Source of the DNA: Pseudoalteromonas galatheae
Lineage (GTDB): Bacteria; Pseudomonadota; Gammaproteobacteria; Enterobacterales; Alteromonadaceae
Length of the DNA: 64,000 bases
Reading direction: 5' to 3'
Assembly: GCF_005886105.2 (NCBI RefSeq)
Contig: NZ_PNCO02000001.1
Coordinates: 3,737,501-3,801,500, forward strand
The position numbers and the translations under genes are program-made. Positions 31,438 to 38,959 of this stretch are shown piece by piece. The notes beneath the pieces are model-generated. The model was not told where the DNA came from. It worked only from the letters and a program-made list of their open reading frames with translations, and ran no database searches. Position 1 is the stretch's first letter; the number at the start of each line of letters is the position of its first letter.

Positions 31438-32054
31438 TCATGATAGATAACTATGATTCATTTACTTATAACCTTGTGCACTATTTCTTCGCGTTAGGCC
31501 AAACGGTTAAAGTGGTGAGAAATGATGAAATCACGATAGATGAATTGGCAGCGTTAAAGCCAAGTGGTTTGATTATTTCACCAGGGCCCTTCGGCCCTGA
31601 GCAAGCTGGCATTTCATGCGAAGCCATCGAATACTTTTCAAGAAAAATCCCAATACTAGGGATTTGTTTGGGGCATCAAGCCATCGCCCATGTTTTCGGC
31701 GCGGTAGTGTGTCATGCACAGGCTCCAATGCATGGCAAAGTGAAGCAAATTACACACGACAATTCAGGGCTATTTTCTGGGTTACCTTCTCCGTTAGACA
31801 TCGTGCGTTACCACAGCTTATGTGTATCTAGCATATTACCTGAATGCTTAAAAGTCACGGCTTTGTCGGTGGCAACGCCTTCGGGTCAAGCTGAAGTTAT
31901 GGCATTACAACACAAGTATTTACCAATATTCGGGTTACAGTTTCATCCAGAGTCCATCGCAACTGAAAGAGGGCTGGATATGCTGCGCAATTGGTTGGTA
32001 GAAAGTGGGCTAGTATCACCAGAGCTTGATACTGCTAATGAAGTCGCTGCATAA
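31431..32054 (+). CDS. Anthranilate synthase component II, glutamine amidotransferase (PhnB/TrpG-like)
   Basis: This 207-residue class I amidotransferase feeds ammonia to component I. It begins MLVMIDNYDSFTYNLVHYF. The oxyanion loop SPGPFGPEQAG, the nucleophile elbow GICLGHQAIAH (catalytic Cys) and the FHPES His-Glu pair are all intact. Its start overlaps the end of component I by seven bases, so the pair is translationally coupled. SPGPFGP replaces the more common SPGPGSP loop, a minor oddity. Confidence 0.93.
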   Translation: MLVMIDNYDSFTYNLVHYFFALGQTVKVVRNDEITIDELAALKPSGLIISPGPFGPEQAGISCEAIEYFSRKIPILGICLGHQAIAHVFGAVVCHAQAPMHGKVKQITHDNSGLFSGLPSPLDIVRYHSLCVSSILPECLKVTALSVATPSGQAEVMALQHKYLPIFGLQFHPESIATERGLDMLRNWLVESGLVSPELDTANEVAA

Positions 32055-32066
32055 GGAGAAAAAGCA

Positions 32067-33659
32067 ATGTTTTCCACTCAAGTTGTCAAGGCTATTCAAC
32101 AACATCCCAAAATTGGTGCAGGTAACTTTCTTACTGTTTTAAACGAGATAGTGCCAGATACACATCAGGACTTGATAAAGGTTGAACAGCCGATCAGTGA
32201 ATATTGTACTCAACGTCATTTTACCATTGCAGATCTTCTGTATTTGAGCGAACTCATCGCGGGAAAATATTGTGCGATGGGGGTGTGTGCCAAAGAAACG
32301 GTAGGTTTGTATCTTAACGATGATCTAAGCTACTTCATTCACTACCTTGCGTTAAACAGAATTGGCGCTATTCCAGTATGTATTAATGACAAGCTAGACC
32401 CTGAAATTGTCATTGCTTTTTGCCGTAATGCTGCCGTGGAGCGACTTGTTTACTCGGATAATAAAGCACAGTGCTTTATCAATTTATCGTTAAAAACAAT
32501 AAAGCTATTTACGGTAACGCAGTTACTCTCTTTGGCTAATACTGAATTGCCAGCAATGCCCGAGTTTGCTGCAGATGATGTGATTTTACTAGCACATACT
32601 TCGGGCACTACGGGTGTGCCCAAAGCAGTAACTTTTACCCACCATAGTTTCTTTTTTGGTGTGCAAAATCAATTATTAAAACAAAGAGGTGAGCGAGTGT
32701 TATGCGCTTTGCCACACTCTCACAGTTCTGCTATCTCCGTCATGATGTCGAGCTTATTGCGAGGCGCGAGCACCTATATTTTATCTGATAAGTCTGCGCA
32801 AAACTTAGCAAAAAAAGTCGAGCAAGAACGCTCTGAACTCATCGTTGCTTTCCCTAAAACCTATGTCGACTTGTGTCGTGAAACCTTAGATGAACGTCAG
32901 TTTTCCTCAGTGGGTTATTGGATTGCTACAGGTGATGCAAATCATGAGTCGCATATCAGAAAGTTGATTGCGCTTGGCAAACATTATGCTGATGGTAAGC
33001 GTAAATCAGGCTCTATATTCATTGACAACTTGGGGTCATCAGAGTTTGGGTTCGCCATATTCAGAAATATTCATAGCTTGGAGCAGCACCAATTTGACCG
33101 CTGTATCGGTCGCGCGTTTGAGTGGGTAGATGCAGCAGTATTGAACGATAAAGGAGAGCAGCTTGGCCCCAATCGAGTGGGGTTACTGGGCGTTAAATCA
33201 GAATCTGTGACGGCAGGATATTGGAATGCTCCCCAACTAACTGAGGATGCAAAGCTCAGTGGTTATTGGTTAACAGGCGACTTAGTCTATTTTGATGAAA
33301 CGGGTAAATTTTTCCACGTCGATCGTACGACTGATCCTGTTTATACCAAAGATGGTGTGCTTTACAGCTGCTTGGCTGAAGAAGTCATTCTGAAGTATTT
33401 ACCTGAAATTTTTGAATGCAGTGTTTTTGCTAAGCCTGACCCTCAAAACCCAGAATTTTATCTACCACATGTTTGTGTGGAATTATCACGGTCTGCATCT
33501 GAAATAGCGGCCGATTGTTTGCTCGATAAAGTTAACACCGTTTTGCAACAGCATGATTTGATAAAAGTTGTCTCTCTCACCTTTCAGTCCGGTCATGAAT
33601 ATACCGGAGTAACAGGAAAAAAATTAAAGCGTCAATTACGTGAGCTAAAAGCTGCATAA
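32067..33659 (+). CDS. Second ANL-superfamily adenylate-forming ligase
   Basis: This 530-residue protein carries the P-loop ILLAHTSGTTGVPKAVTFTHH, a NLGSSEFGF motif in place of the usual YGxTE, and YWLTGDLVYFDETGKF as A7-like motif. The C-terminal KKLKRQLREL lysine region is present. It differs clearly from the pqsA-like protein, so it is not a duplicate. It may activate a fatty acid for the PqsBC-like step or another carboxylate for tailoring. No carrier-protein gene is in the operon, so a CoA thioester or acyl-adenylate product is more likely. AAGGAG precedes the ATG. Confidence 0.85.
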   Translation: MFSTQVVKAIQQHPKIGAGNFLTVLNEIVPDTHQDLIKVEQPISEYCTQRHFTIADLLYLSELIAGKYCAMGVCAKETVGLYLNDDLSYFIHYLALNRIGAIPVCINDKLDPEIVIAFCRNAAVERLVYSDNKAQCFINLSLKTIKLFTVTQLLSLANTELPAMPEFAADDVILLAHTSGTTGVPKAVTFTHHSFFFGVQNQLLKQRGERVLCALPHSHSSAISVMMSSLLRGASTYILSDKSAQNLAKKVEQERSELIVAFPKTYVDLCRETLDERQFSSVGYWIATGDANHESHIRKLIALGKHYADGKRKSGSIFIDNLGSSEFGFAIFRNIHSLEQHQFDRCIGRAFEWVDAAVLNDKGEQLGPNRVGLLGVKSESVTAGYWNAPQLTEDAKLSGYWLTGDLVYFDETGKFFHVDRTTDPVYTKDGVLYSCLAEEVILKYLPEIFECSVFAKPDPQNPEFYLPHVCVELSRSASEIAADCLLDKVNTVLQQHDLIKVVSLTFQSGHEYTGVTGKKLKRQLRELKAA

Positions 33660-33673
33660 GTAAGGATCACACT

Positions 33674-34375
33674 ATGTCACCAAAACTACATTTGTATGGG
33701 TATGACATTTGCCCATTTTCTATTCGGATCAGAATGTTACTTGAGGTCTTGCATTTAGACTACAGTTATACCAACGTTGAGGTTTATACTCAAAAACCGG
33801 CTGCTTTATTAAAGCATTCACCTATGGGTAAAGTTCCTACTTTGTTAGTCGATATTGAGTCGCTATCAGAGTCTAGCGTTATTGCTCGCTGGTTAGCCGA
33901 GGTATACCAAGAGCAGCAATTGTTATCTCGTAATGCCTGGCAAAAAGCAAAGCAACAAGAGCTTATGGAATTAATAGAACAAGCTCATGGTGCTGTTTCT
34001 ACAATCATTCGCAGTGAAAGCGAGCAAAGTTTCCAGACTGGGATCAATGAGCTCAGCACTATTTTACCCGTTTTACATCAAGAACTGCGTGAAGAAGTTA
34101 CGCACGTATCGACACTCGTTGATGTGTGGAAGCTGGTGTTATGTAGTGTTATCCGTAACCTTGATTGCGCACTAAACAAAGCACTCAGCAGTGCGATACC
34201 ACAGATCAGAAATTATCCAAATTATCAAAAAAGTAGTGTTGCAGTCGCAAAGCTCGTAGCTAAAGTTTTGCCGCATCATTACGAGTTGCAGTTACGTGAA
34301 TTACTAATAAATCGCGCTGGCTACTGTGCAAACTTAATCGCTTCCGAGCATAAAGTGGAGCAGTTAAGCGCATGA
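33674..34375 (+). CDS. Glutathione S-transferase-like protein
   Basis: This 233-residue protein has an N-terminal thioredoxin-fold GST domain. Residues 5-80 show LYGYDICPFSIRIRMLLEVL with a CPFS active-site motif, then GKVPTLLVD and the glutathione-binding SESSVI signature. The C-terminal helical domain is divergent. The cysteine motif is closer to omega/glutaredoxin-like GSTs than to Ser/Tyr types. It could reduce, isomerise or conjugate a pathway intermediate, or protect the cell from the product. It has no counterpart in the Pseudomonas pqs operon. It overlaps the next gene by four bases. Confidence 0.8.
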   Translation: MSPKLHLYGYDICPFSIRIRMLLEVLHLDYSYTNVEVYTQKPAALLKHSPMGKVPTLLVDIESLSESSVIARWLAEVYQEQQLLSRNAWQKAKQQELMELIEQAHGAVSTIIRSESEQSFQTGINELSTILPVLHQELREEVTHVSTLVDVWKLVLCSVIRNLDCALNKALSSAIPQIRNYPNYQKSSVAVAKLVAKVLPHHYELQLRELLINRAGYCANLIASEHKVEQLSA

Positions 34376-35172
34376 TTAAAAAGATAAACTCTAAATTACA
34401 ACTACAAGCAATGTCGGTCTACTTGCGCAGTTTTGATGAGCCGCGCCTTAGTTGCATTGACTGGCTAAGAGATTCGACTGGCACGTTATTTTCCGATCAG
34501 CAAGTTGATGCACAAGCATTAGATTTGATTATTACGCTCTCAACCAGTATCGACCGTATTATTGAACGTAACGAGCAGCAGACACCAAGAGTTGGGTATG
34601 CACTACAAGAGCATCTACAAGCAGACAATGCATTTGTAATTGATTTACAAGACACAACTTGGGCGCAGGCACTAGAAGTTGCGAATGGCTATTTTGTCGC
34701 TGCCGGGATGAAAAATATTTTAATTGCCGAAGCAAATTCACATGATGTGAAGCAGTTTCCAACTTTGGAAGCTGGCGCACGAAGTGTTCTGTTAAGCGCT
34801 TCAGATGCAGTGTCTCAGTGTCAAATAGTACAACAAGAGATCGCTGGATATCAGCCAAATACTTTATCTCTATCTACTGAGGGCAAGCTTGAGTTGTCTG
34901 TTCAGCTCCCTGCGAAACATGCGCTAACCGACCATTTGGTAAGTCAAATAGTACAACTTTGTGAAGCATTACAAGGTGATGGGCAAGCCGTAATGATTGA
35001 TGCACCGCACTATCTTGAGGCGCAACTTATCAGAGCATTGCAATTCAATGCCCCCCAATTACGTTGGTCAAGTTGGAATGACACCCAAGCTCAGCTCAAA
35101 GAGGCATTGCCTCAAATTTGGCTAAGTGTTTGTCCATTTAGGGCAAAAATAGTAGCGCGAACAATGTTTTAG
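34372..35172 (+). CDS. pqsB: PqsB-like degenerate KAS III subunit
   Basis: This 266-residue protein lacks a KAS active-site cysteine but keeps a KAS III-like layout. The stretch LDLIITLSTSIDRIIERN, then TPRVGYALQEHLQADNAFVIDL, resembles my recollection of Pseudomonas PqsB in order and spacing. PqsB is the non-catalytic partner of PqsC and completes the heterodimer that joins an acyl group to 2-aminobenzoylacetate. It lies immediately before the PqsC-like gene, and length matches PqsB (about 280). ATGA overlap with the preceding gene indicates coupling. A structure prediction of the pair would test this. Confidence 0.8.
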   Translation: MIKKINSKLQLQAMSVYLRSFDEPRLSCIDWLRDSTGTLFSDQQVDAQALDLIITLSTSIDRIIERNEQQTPRVGYALQEHLQADNAFVIDLQDTTWAQALEVANGYFVAAGMKNILIAEANSHDVKQFPTLEAGARSVLLSASDAVSQCQIVQQEIAGYQPNTLSLSTEGKLELSVQLPAKHALTDHLVSQIVQLCEALQGDGQAVMIDAPHYLEAQLIRALQFNAPQLRWSSWNDTQAQLKEALPQIWLSVCPFRAKIVARTMF

Positions 35173-35181
35173 GAGAATGGG

Positions 35182-36228
35182 ATGAATATGTGTGGTGTAG
35201 AGATTAAGGCTGTGGCAGCCAAAGTGCCAACATTAGCAGTAAAAAATGAAGATCCACAGTGGTTCTCAAAGATTAGTAGTACAGATAGAGAAGAGTGGGA
35301 ACAAAAGTGGGGAATCAAGCAGCGTTATTACACAGACTTAAGTGTTTCGATGCCAATGGATATTTCGGTATCTGTGGCACAAGAAGCGTTGCAGTTGGCT
35401 GAATTAGACAGCGATGATATCGATCTTTTTATCACTTCTTCGTCATTGGCTGTGCAAATTCCGGAGCGTCAATTTTATCCTCGGATCAGTCATACGTTGA
35501 AGCAAAGACTGCAATTAAAGAATGCGACAGCCGAGTTCGATATCCAAAATGAATGTTCAAGTATGATGGACGGGCTGCAATTAGCGGCCAACGCAATTAT
35601 GACTGGTCAAGCTGAGCATGTGTTAATTCTTACGCAAGAAATTAGTAGTGCCATCATGGATAGAAGCTGTGTAAACGGAATGAATTTTGGTGATGGCTAC
35701 GCTGCGATGATTGTGTCTAAATCATCAGATCCAACTCTCGGTATTGTTTCGCAGCATTATCAAAGTTTTCCTAAGCACCACAAGTTAGCAACTATCTGTT
35801 GGAACGACAAAGTAGATACCTATTTTGGTCTGTGTTTCGATATGCCCGAGCAAGGGGCTAGAGTGATGGGGCAGTTTGTACCAAAGTCCTTACCAAAACT
35901 GGTAAATGCAGCCATGAAAAAAGTAGAGCTCGACTCAAACGACATCGACTTCTTTGTTTTTCATCAACCTGCAAGAAAGTTAATTGATGCATGGTGCGCC
36001 TTATTGCGTATTCCTGAGCATAAGGTGTTAAAAATTATGGAAGAGTTTGGTTGCGCCGTCGCGGCAGCAATGCCTCTTGCTTTTAATATCGCGCTACAGC
36101 AACAAGCCATCGCCGATAATAGCAAAATTGTGATTGCTAGCCCTTCAATCGGCTGGGGATTTGGGGCACAGATTTGGCAACTTGGTAAAGTGCCAAAATT
36201 TTCATCCAATGTTCACTATCAAATTTAA
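35182..36228 (+). CDS. pqsC: PqsC-like KAS III condensing enzyme
   Basis: This 348-residue thiolase-fold enzyme has its catalytic Cys at residue 125 in QNECSSMMDG and His at 261 in DFFVFHQPARK. The third triad residue of FabH (Asn) is missing: the segment reads EEFGCAVAAAMP. A Cys-His dyad is characteristic of PqsC. The C-terminus GWGFGAQIWQLG also agrees with PqsC. In Pseudomonas, PqsC with PqsB condenses octanoyl-CoA with 2-aminobenzoylacetate to give 2-heptyl-4-quinolone. Chain-length preference cannot be read here. AGGAG precedes the ATG. Confidence 0.88.
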   Translation: MNMCGVEIKAVAAKVPTLAVKNEDPQWFSKISSTDREEWEQKWGIKQRYYTDLSVSMPMDISVSVAQEALQLAELDSDDIDLFITSSSLAVQIPERQFYPRISHTLKQRLQLKNATAEFDIQNECSSMMDGLQLAANAIMTGQAEHVLILTQEISSAIMDRSCVNGMNFGDGYAAMIVSKSSDPTLGIVSQHYQSFPKHHKLATICWNDKVDTYFGLCFDMPEQGARVMGQFVPKSLPKLVNAAMKKVELDSNDIDFFVFHQPARKLIDAWCALLRIPEHKVLKIMEEFGCAVAAAMPLAFNIALQQQAIADNSKIVIASPSIGWGFGAQIWQLGKVPKFSSNVHYQI

Positions 36229-36246
36229 TCGTAAGGACCAACCCTA

Positions 36247-37251
36247 ATGAAGGACACATATATTCTTGGCACTGGTTATCACTTGCCAAAACGGAAAGTT
36301 GATAATCACATGATCTCTGAAGTCATTAACACCTCGGATGAATTTATTCGTGCACGTATCGGTGTTGAAACGAGATTTCATGCACAAAGCACTGAAGCGA
36401 CTAGCGATCTCATGCTTATGGCTGCACAGCAGGCTGTAGCAGACGCTGGGATCACTTTAGAGCAGGTCGATATGCTAATAGTGAATACGCTAAGTCCTGA
36501 TATTCATGACCCATCACAGGCTTGTGTGTTGGCAAGCAAACTAGGTCTAGCCGAGCTACCTGTTTTTGATATTAGAGCTCAATGTAGTGGCCTTATTTAT
36601 GGGGTTAATATCGCGAAAAACTTCGTGGCAATGGGAGAAGCTAAATACGTTTTAGTGGTAGCAGGAGAGCTATTATCTAAGCGTATGGACACCAGTGATG
36701 CAGGGCGAAACCTTGCGGTGATGCTTGGAGATGGGTGTGGGGCTGCCGTGGTTGGACAACAGCATTCAGACGCTCGGGCAAGTGCAAAGATCGAAGACAT
36801 TCAGTTATGTGGTGATGGTCGTCAGTGGGAAAGCTTAGTTACACGTGCGCCAGGTACTGCACAACGTCAATTTCATGTACCAGACGATGGTGACTTAGGA
36901 CATTTTTATATGCGCATGAATGGTCCTAACGTATTCCAGCATGGCGTCAGTAAATTTTGTGAAGTTGCGACTCAGATATTATCAAGAAACAATCTGAAGG
37001 TTGCTGATATAGATAAATTTATTGTGCATCAGCCAAATCTAAGAATGCTTGAGGAAATCCAGGCTAGGTTAGATATTGACCCTGCGAAAGTACCAATCAA
37101 TGTGACGCGTTACGGCAATATGGCATCCGCATCAACAGCGGTTACGTTAGCCGAAAACTGCCACAACAAAACGATTAAGGCCGGCGACAGAGTATTGATG
37201 CTTTCTTATGGTGCCGGTGCGACATGGGCTGGTGCCCTATTACAGTTTTAG
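36247..37251 (+). CDS. pqsD: PqsD-like anthraniloyl-CoA malonyl condensing enzyme
   Basis: This 334-residue FabH-like enzyme has the complete triad Cys113 (IRAQCSGLIYG), His261 (IVHQPNLRM) and Asn291 (RYGNMASAST). The stretches VNTLSPDIHDPSQAC and LSKRMDTSDAGRNL agree with PqsD as I recall it, more than with housekeeping FabH. PqsD joins anthraniloyl-CoA to malonyl units to give 2-aminobenzoylacetyl-CoA. It lies in the order C-D-E as in Pseudomonas. A weakly spaced AAGGA precedes the ATG. Confidence 0.9.
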   Translation: MKDTYILGTGYHLPKRKVDNHMISEVINTSDEFIRARIGVETRFHAQSTEATSDLMLMAAQQAVADAGITLEQVDMLIVNTLSPDIHDPSQACVLASKLGLAELPVFDIRAQCSGLIYGVNIAKNFVAMGEAKYVLVVAGELLSKRMDTSDAGRNLAVMLGDGCGAAVVGQQHSDARASAKIEDIQLCGDGRQWESLVTRAPGTAQRQFHVPDDGDLGHFYMRMNGPNVFQHGVSKFCEVATQILSRNNLKVADIDKFIVHQPNLRMLEEIQARLDIDPAKVPINVTRYGNMASASTAVTLAENCHNKTIKAGDRVLMLSYGAGATWAGALLQF

Positions 37252-37262
37252 GAGTCGGGGCG

Positions 37263-38189
37263 ATGACTTGGTCACAAAAAATGGGCATGCAGCAAGATGG
37301 TTTACACTTATTGGGTACCATTGATATACCTATGTTCTTGATAAAACATGATGCCGGATGGGCCTTGGTAGATGCGAGCGTGGAGCCTCTCGCGCCGCGA
37401 ATTTTACAGCAGCTAGAGGCGATATGTGGTGATCTAACCACGATTACCCATTGGTTTATAACGCACTCTCACTATGACCATATTGGCACTTTAGCGCTGC
37501 TTTATCCGTGGTTACCGGCGGTCAAAGTATACGCCTCTGCGGCAACGAGTAACACGCTGAAAAACCCCAAAGCGCATGCAGTGACTGCTAAATTAACTAG
37601 CAGTCTATATAACATCTTACCTGAAGCCGAGCATGCTCCTGCTGCAATGGAAGCAAAGAAAGTAGATTTTGCTGATATCCCTATCATTAGCTTAGCTGAT
37701 GGAGATAAGGTGACGCTGAGCGCAGGACATCAAGTGGTCGCTGTTGCCACACCTGGACATGCAAAATGTTTACTGAGCTTTTATGAGCCGAAATTCAAGC
37801 GCCTGTATGTCTCAGATACTTTGGGGGAAATGGTATCACCGACACAGTGGGAACCACTTGTCTTCCAAGATTATCAAGCCTATCAAGATTCTTTACGAAA
37901 GTTGCAAGCATTAGATGTGAATTGTCTCGTATTAGGACATCACGGTGTTTTGTATGGTGAACCAGCAAATGTTGCTGCGGCCAGTGCGTTACAGGGGTTA
38001 ACTCAATTCAAATCTCGAGCTGCGCGATTGCTTAGTGAAAATGAGGGAGACTTGAACGCGACAGCACAAGTTGTTTCGGATATCACACGTCAATCAACAG
38101 AAAAATTTATTACTAAAAAACTCCACTATAACGGCACATTACTAATGATGCAGTTAATGGGGTTTGCTGGACAACCTGAACTTAGTTAG
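37263..38189 (+). CDS. pqsE: PqsE-like metallo-beta-lactamase-fold thioesterase
   Basis: This 308-residue metal hydrolase retains all ligands: His68, His70, Asp72 and His73 in THSHYDHIG, His166 in ATPGHAK, Asp185 in YVSDTLGEM and His226 in LVLGHHG. PqsE in Pseudomonas hydrolyses 2-aminobenzoylacetyl-CoA and also acts in regulation with RhlR. Only the enzymatic role can be supported here, since no RhlR-like gene is in the window. An in-frame ATG 39 bases upstream would overlap pqsD; the chosen ATG follows GGAG and starts 11 bases after the pqsD-like stop. Confidence 0.88.
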   Translation: MTWSQKMGMQQDGLHLLGTIDIPMFLIKHDAGWALVDASVEPLAPRILQQLEAICGDLTTITHWFITHSHYDHIGTLALLYPWLPAVKVYASAATSNTLKNPKAHAVTAKLTSSLYNILPEAEHAPAAMEAKKVDFADIPIISLADGDKVTLSAGHQVVAVATPGHAKCLLSFYEPKFKRLYVSDTLGEMVSPTQWEPLVFQDYQAYQDSLRKLQALDVNCLVLGHHGVLYGEPANVAAASALQGLTQFKSRAARLLSENEGDLNATAQVVSDITRQSTEKFITKKLHYNGTLLMMQLMGFAGQPELS

Positions 38190-38206
38190 AAAGGAATGAG
38201 CAAACA

Positions 38207-38932
38207 ATGAGCTTAAATAAAGTAGCAGTGATCACAGGTGGTGCTAAGGGGTTAGGGTTAGAAGCTGCGAAGCTTTTGGCGAGAGACCATCAAGTTGTAC
38301 TAACAGCTAGGTCCGAGAAAGCTGGCCAACAAGCCCAGCTGGCTTTGGCTGAAAGCGGTACCGAAGTTGACTTTTTACCATTGGATATTTCCTCGGACGA
38401 GAGTGTTGATCTGTTTATGAAAGCGCTAATGGCGCGTTATGGTCGGTGTGATGTGCTGATCAATAACGCTGCAATTTTCTTTGATTGGGAAAACAGTGCA
38501 TCGCAAATCGACTTGAGTGAATTGAGTGCGACGTTTGAGACAAATGTGATTGGATCTGCTCGAATTTCCAAAGCACTCATGCCGCTGTTACTCGCCTCTG
38601 ATAATGGCAAAGTGATTTTCCTTAGTAGTGATTTAGGTTCGCTGAATTATGCGGCAGATCCTGAGCATGAATATTTTCCTATCAACGGGTTAGCATACCG
38701 TATTTCTAAATCAGCGTTGAATATGTATGCCTTAGCATTAGCGAAAGAGTGTGATGATACTCAGATAGCGGTGACGGTTGTTTCTCCAGGCTGGTGTAAA
38801 ACAGATATGGGTACAGACAAAGCACCTCGCTCTGCGATTGAGGGTGCACAGAGTATCTATATGGCAGTTAAGGGCGATGGAAAACAGTTTCATCGCAAAT
38901 TTATTCTTGATGGTAATGAACTCGCTTGGTAA
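38207..38932 (+). CDS. Short-chain dehydrogenase/reductase
   Basis: This 241-residue classical SDR has the cofactor motif TGGAKGLGLEAAKLL, the NNAA motif (INNAAIFF), the catalytic Ser in IFLSSDLGSL and Tyr-X3-Lys in YRISKSALNMYA. The Arg following the first beta strand region (TARSEKAG) suggests NADP(H). It has no counterpart in the Pseudomonas pqs operon. It may reduce a ketone of the product or supply a modified acyl precursor. It lies 17 bases after the pqsE-like gene, in the same operon. Confidence 0.88.
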   Translation: MSLNKVAVITGGAKGLGLEAAKLLARDHQVVLTARSEKAGQQAQLALAESGTEVDFLPLDISSDESVDLFMKALMARYGRCDVLINNAAIFFDWENSASQIDLSELSATFETNVIGSARISKALMPLLLASDNGKVIFLSSDLGSLNYAADPEHEYFPINGLAYRISKSALNMYALALAKECDDTQIAVTVVSPGWCKTDMGTDKAPRSAIEGAQSIYMAVKGDGKQFHRKFILDGNELAW

Positions 38933-38959
38933 CCACAACAAAGGTAAGGAACACAACTA

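Noticed and set aside
31431..32054. The amidotransferase could be the PabA of folate synthesis.
   Set aside because: It is coupled to an anthranilate-type component I within a quinolone-type operon, and no pabC or folate gene is nearby.
36247..37251. The PqsD-like gene might be a spare housekeeping fabH.
   Set aside because: There is no plsX, fabD or acpP context, and its conserved stretches (HDPSQAC, SKRMDTSDAGRNL) fit PqsD better than FabH.
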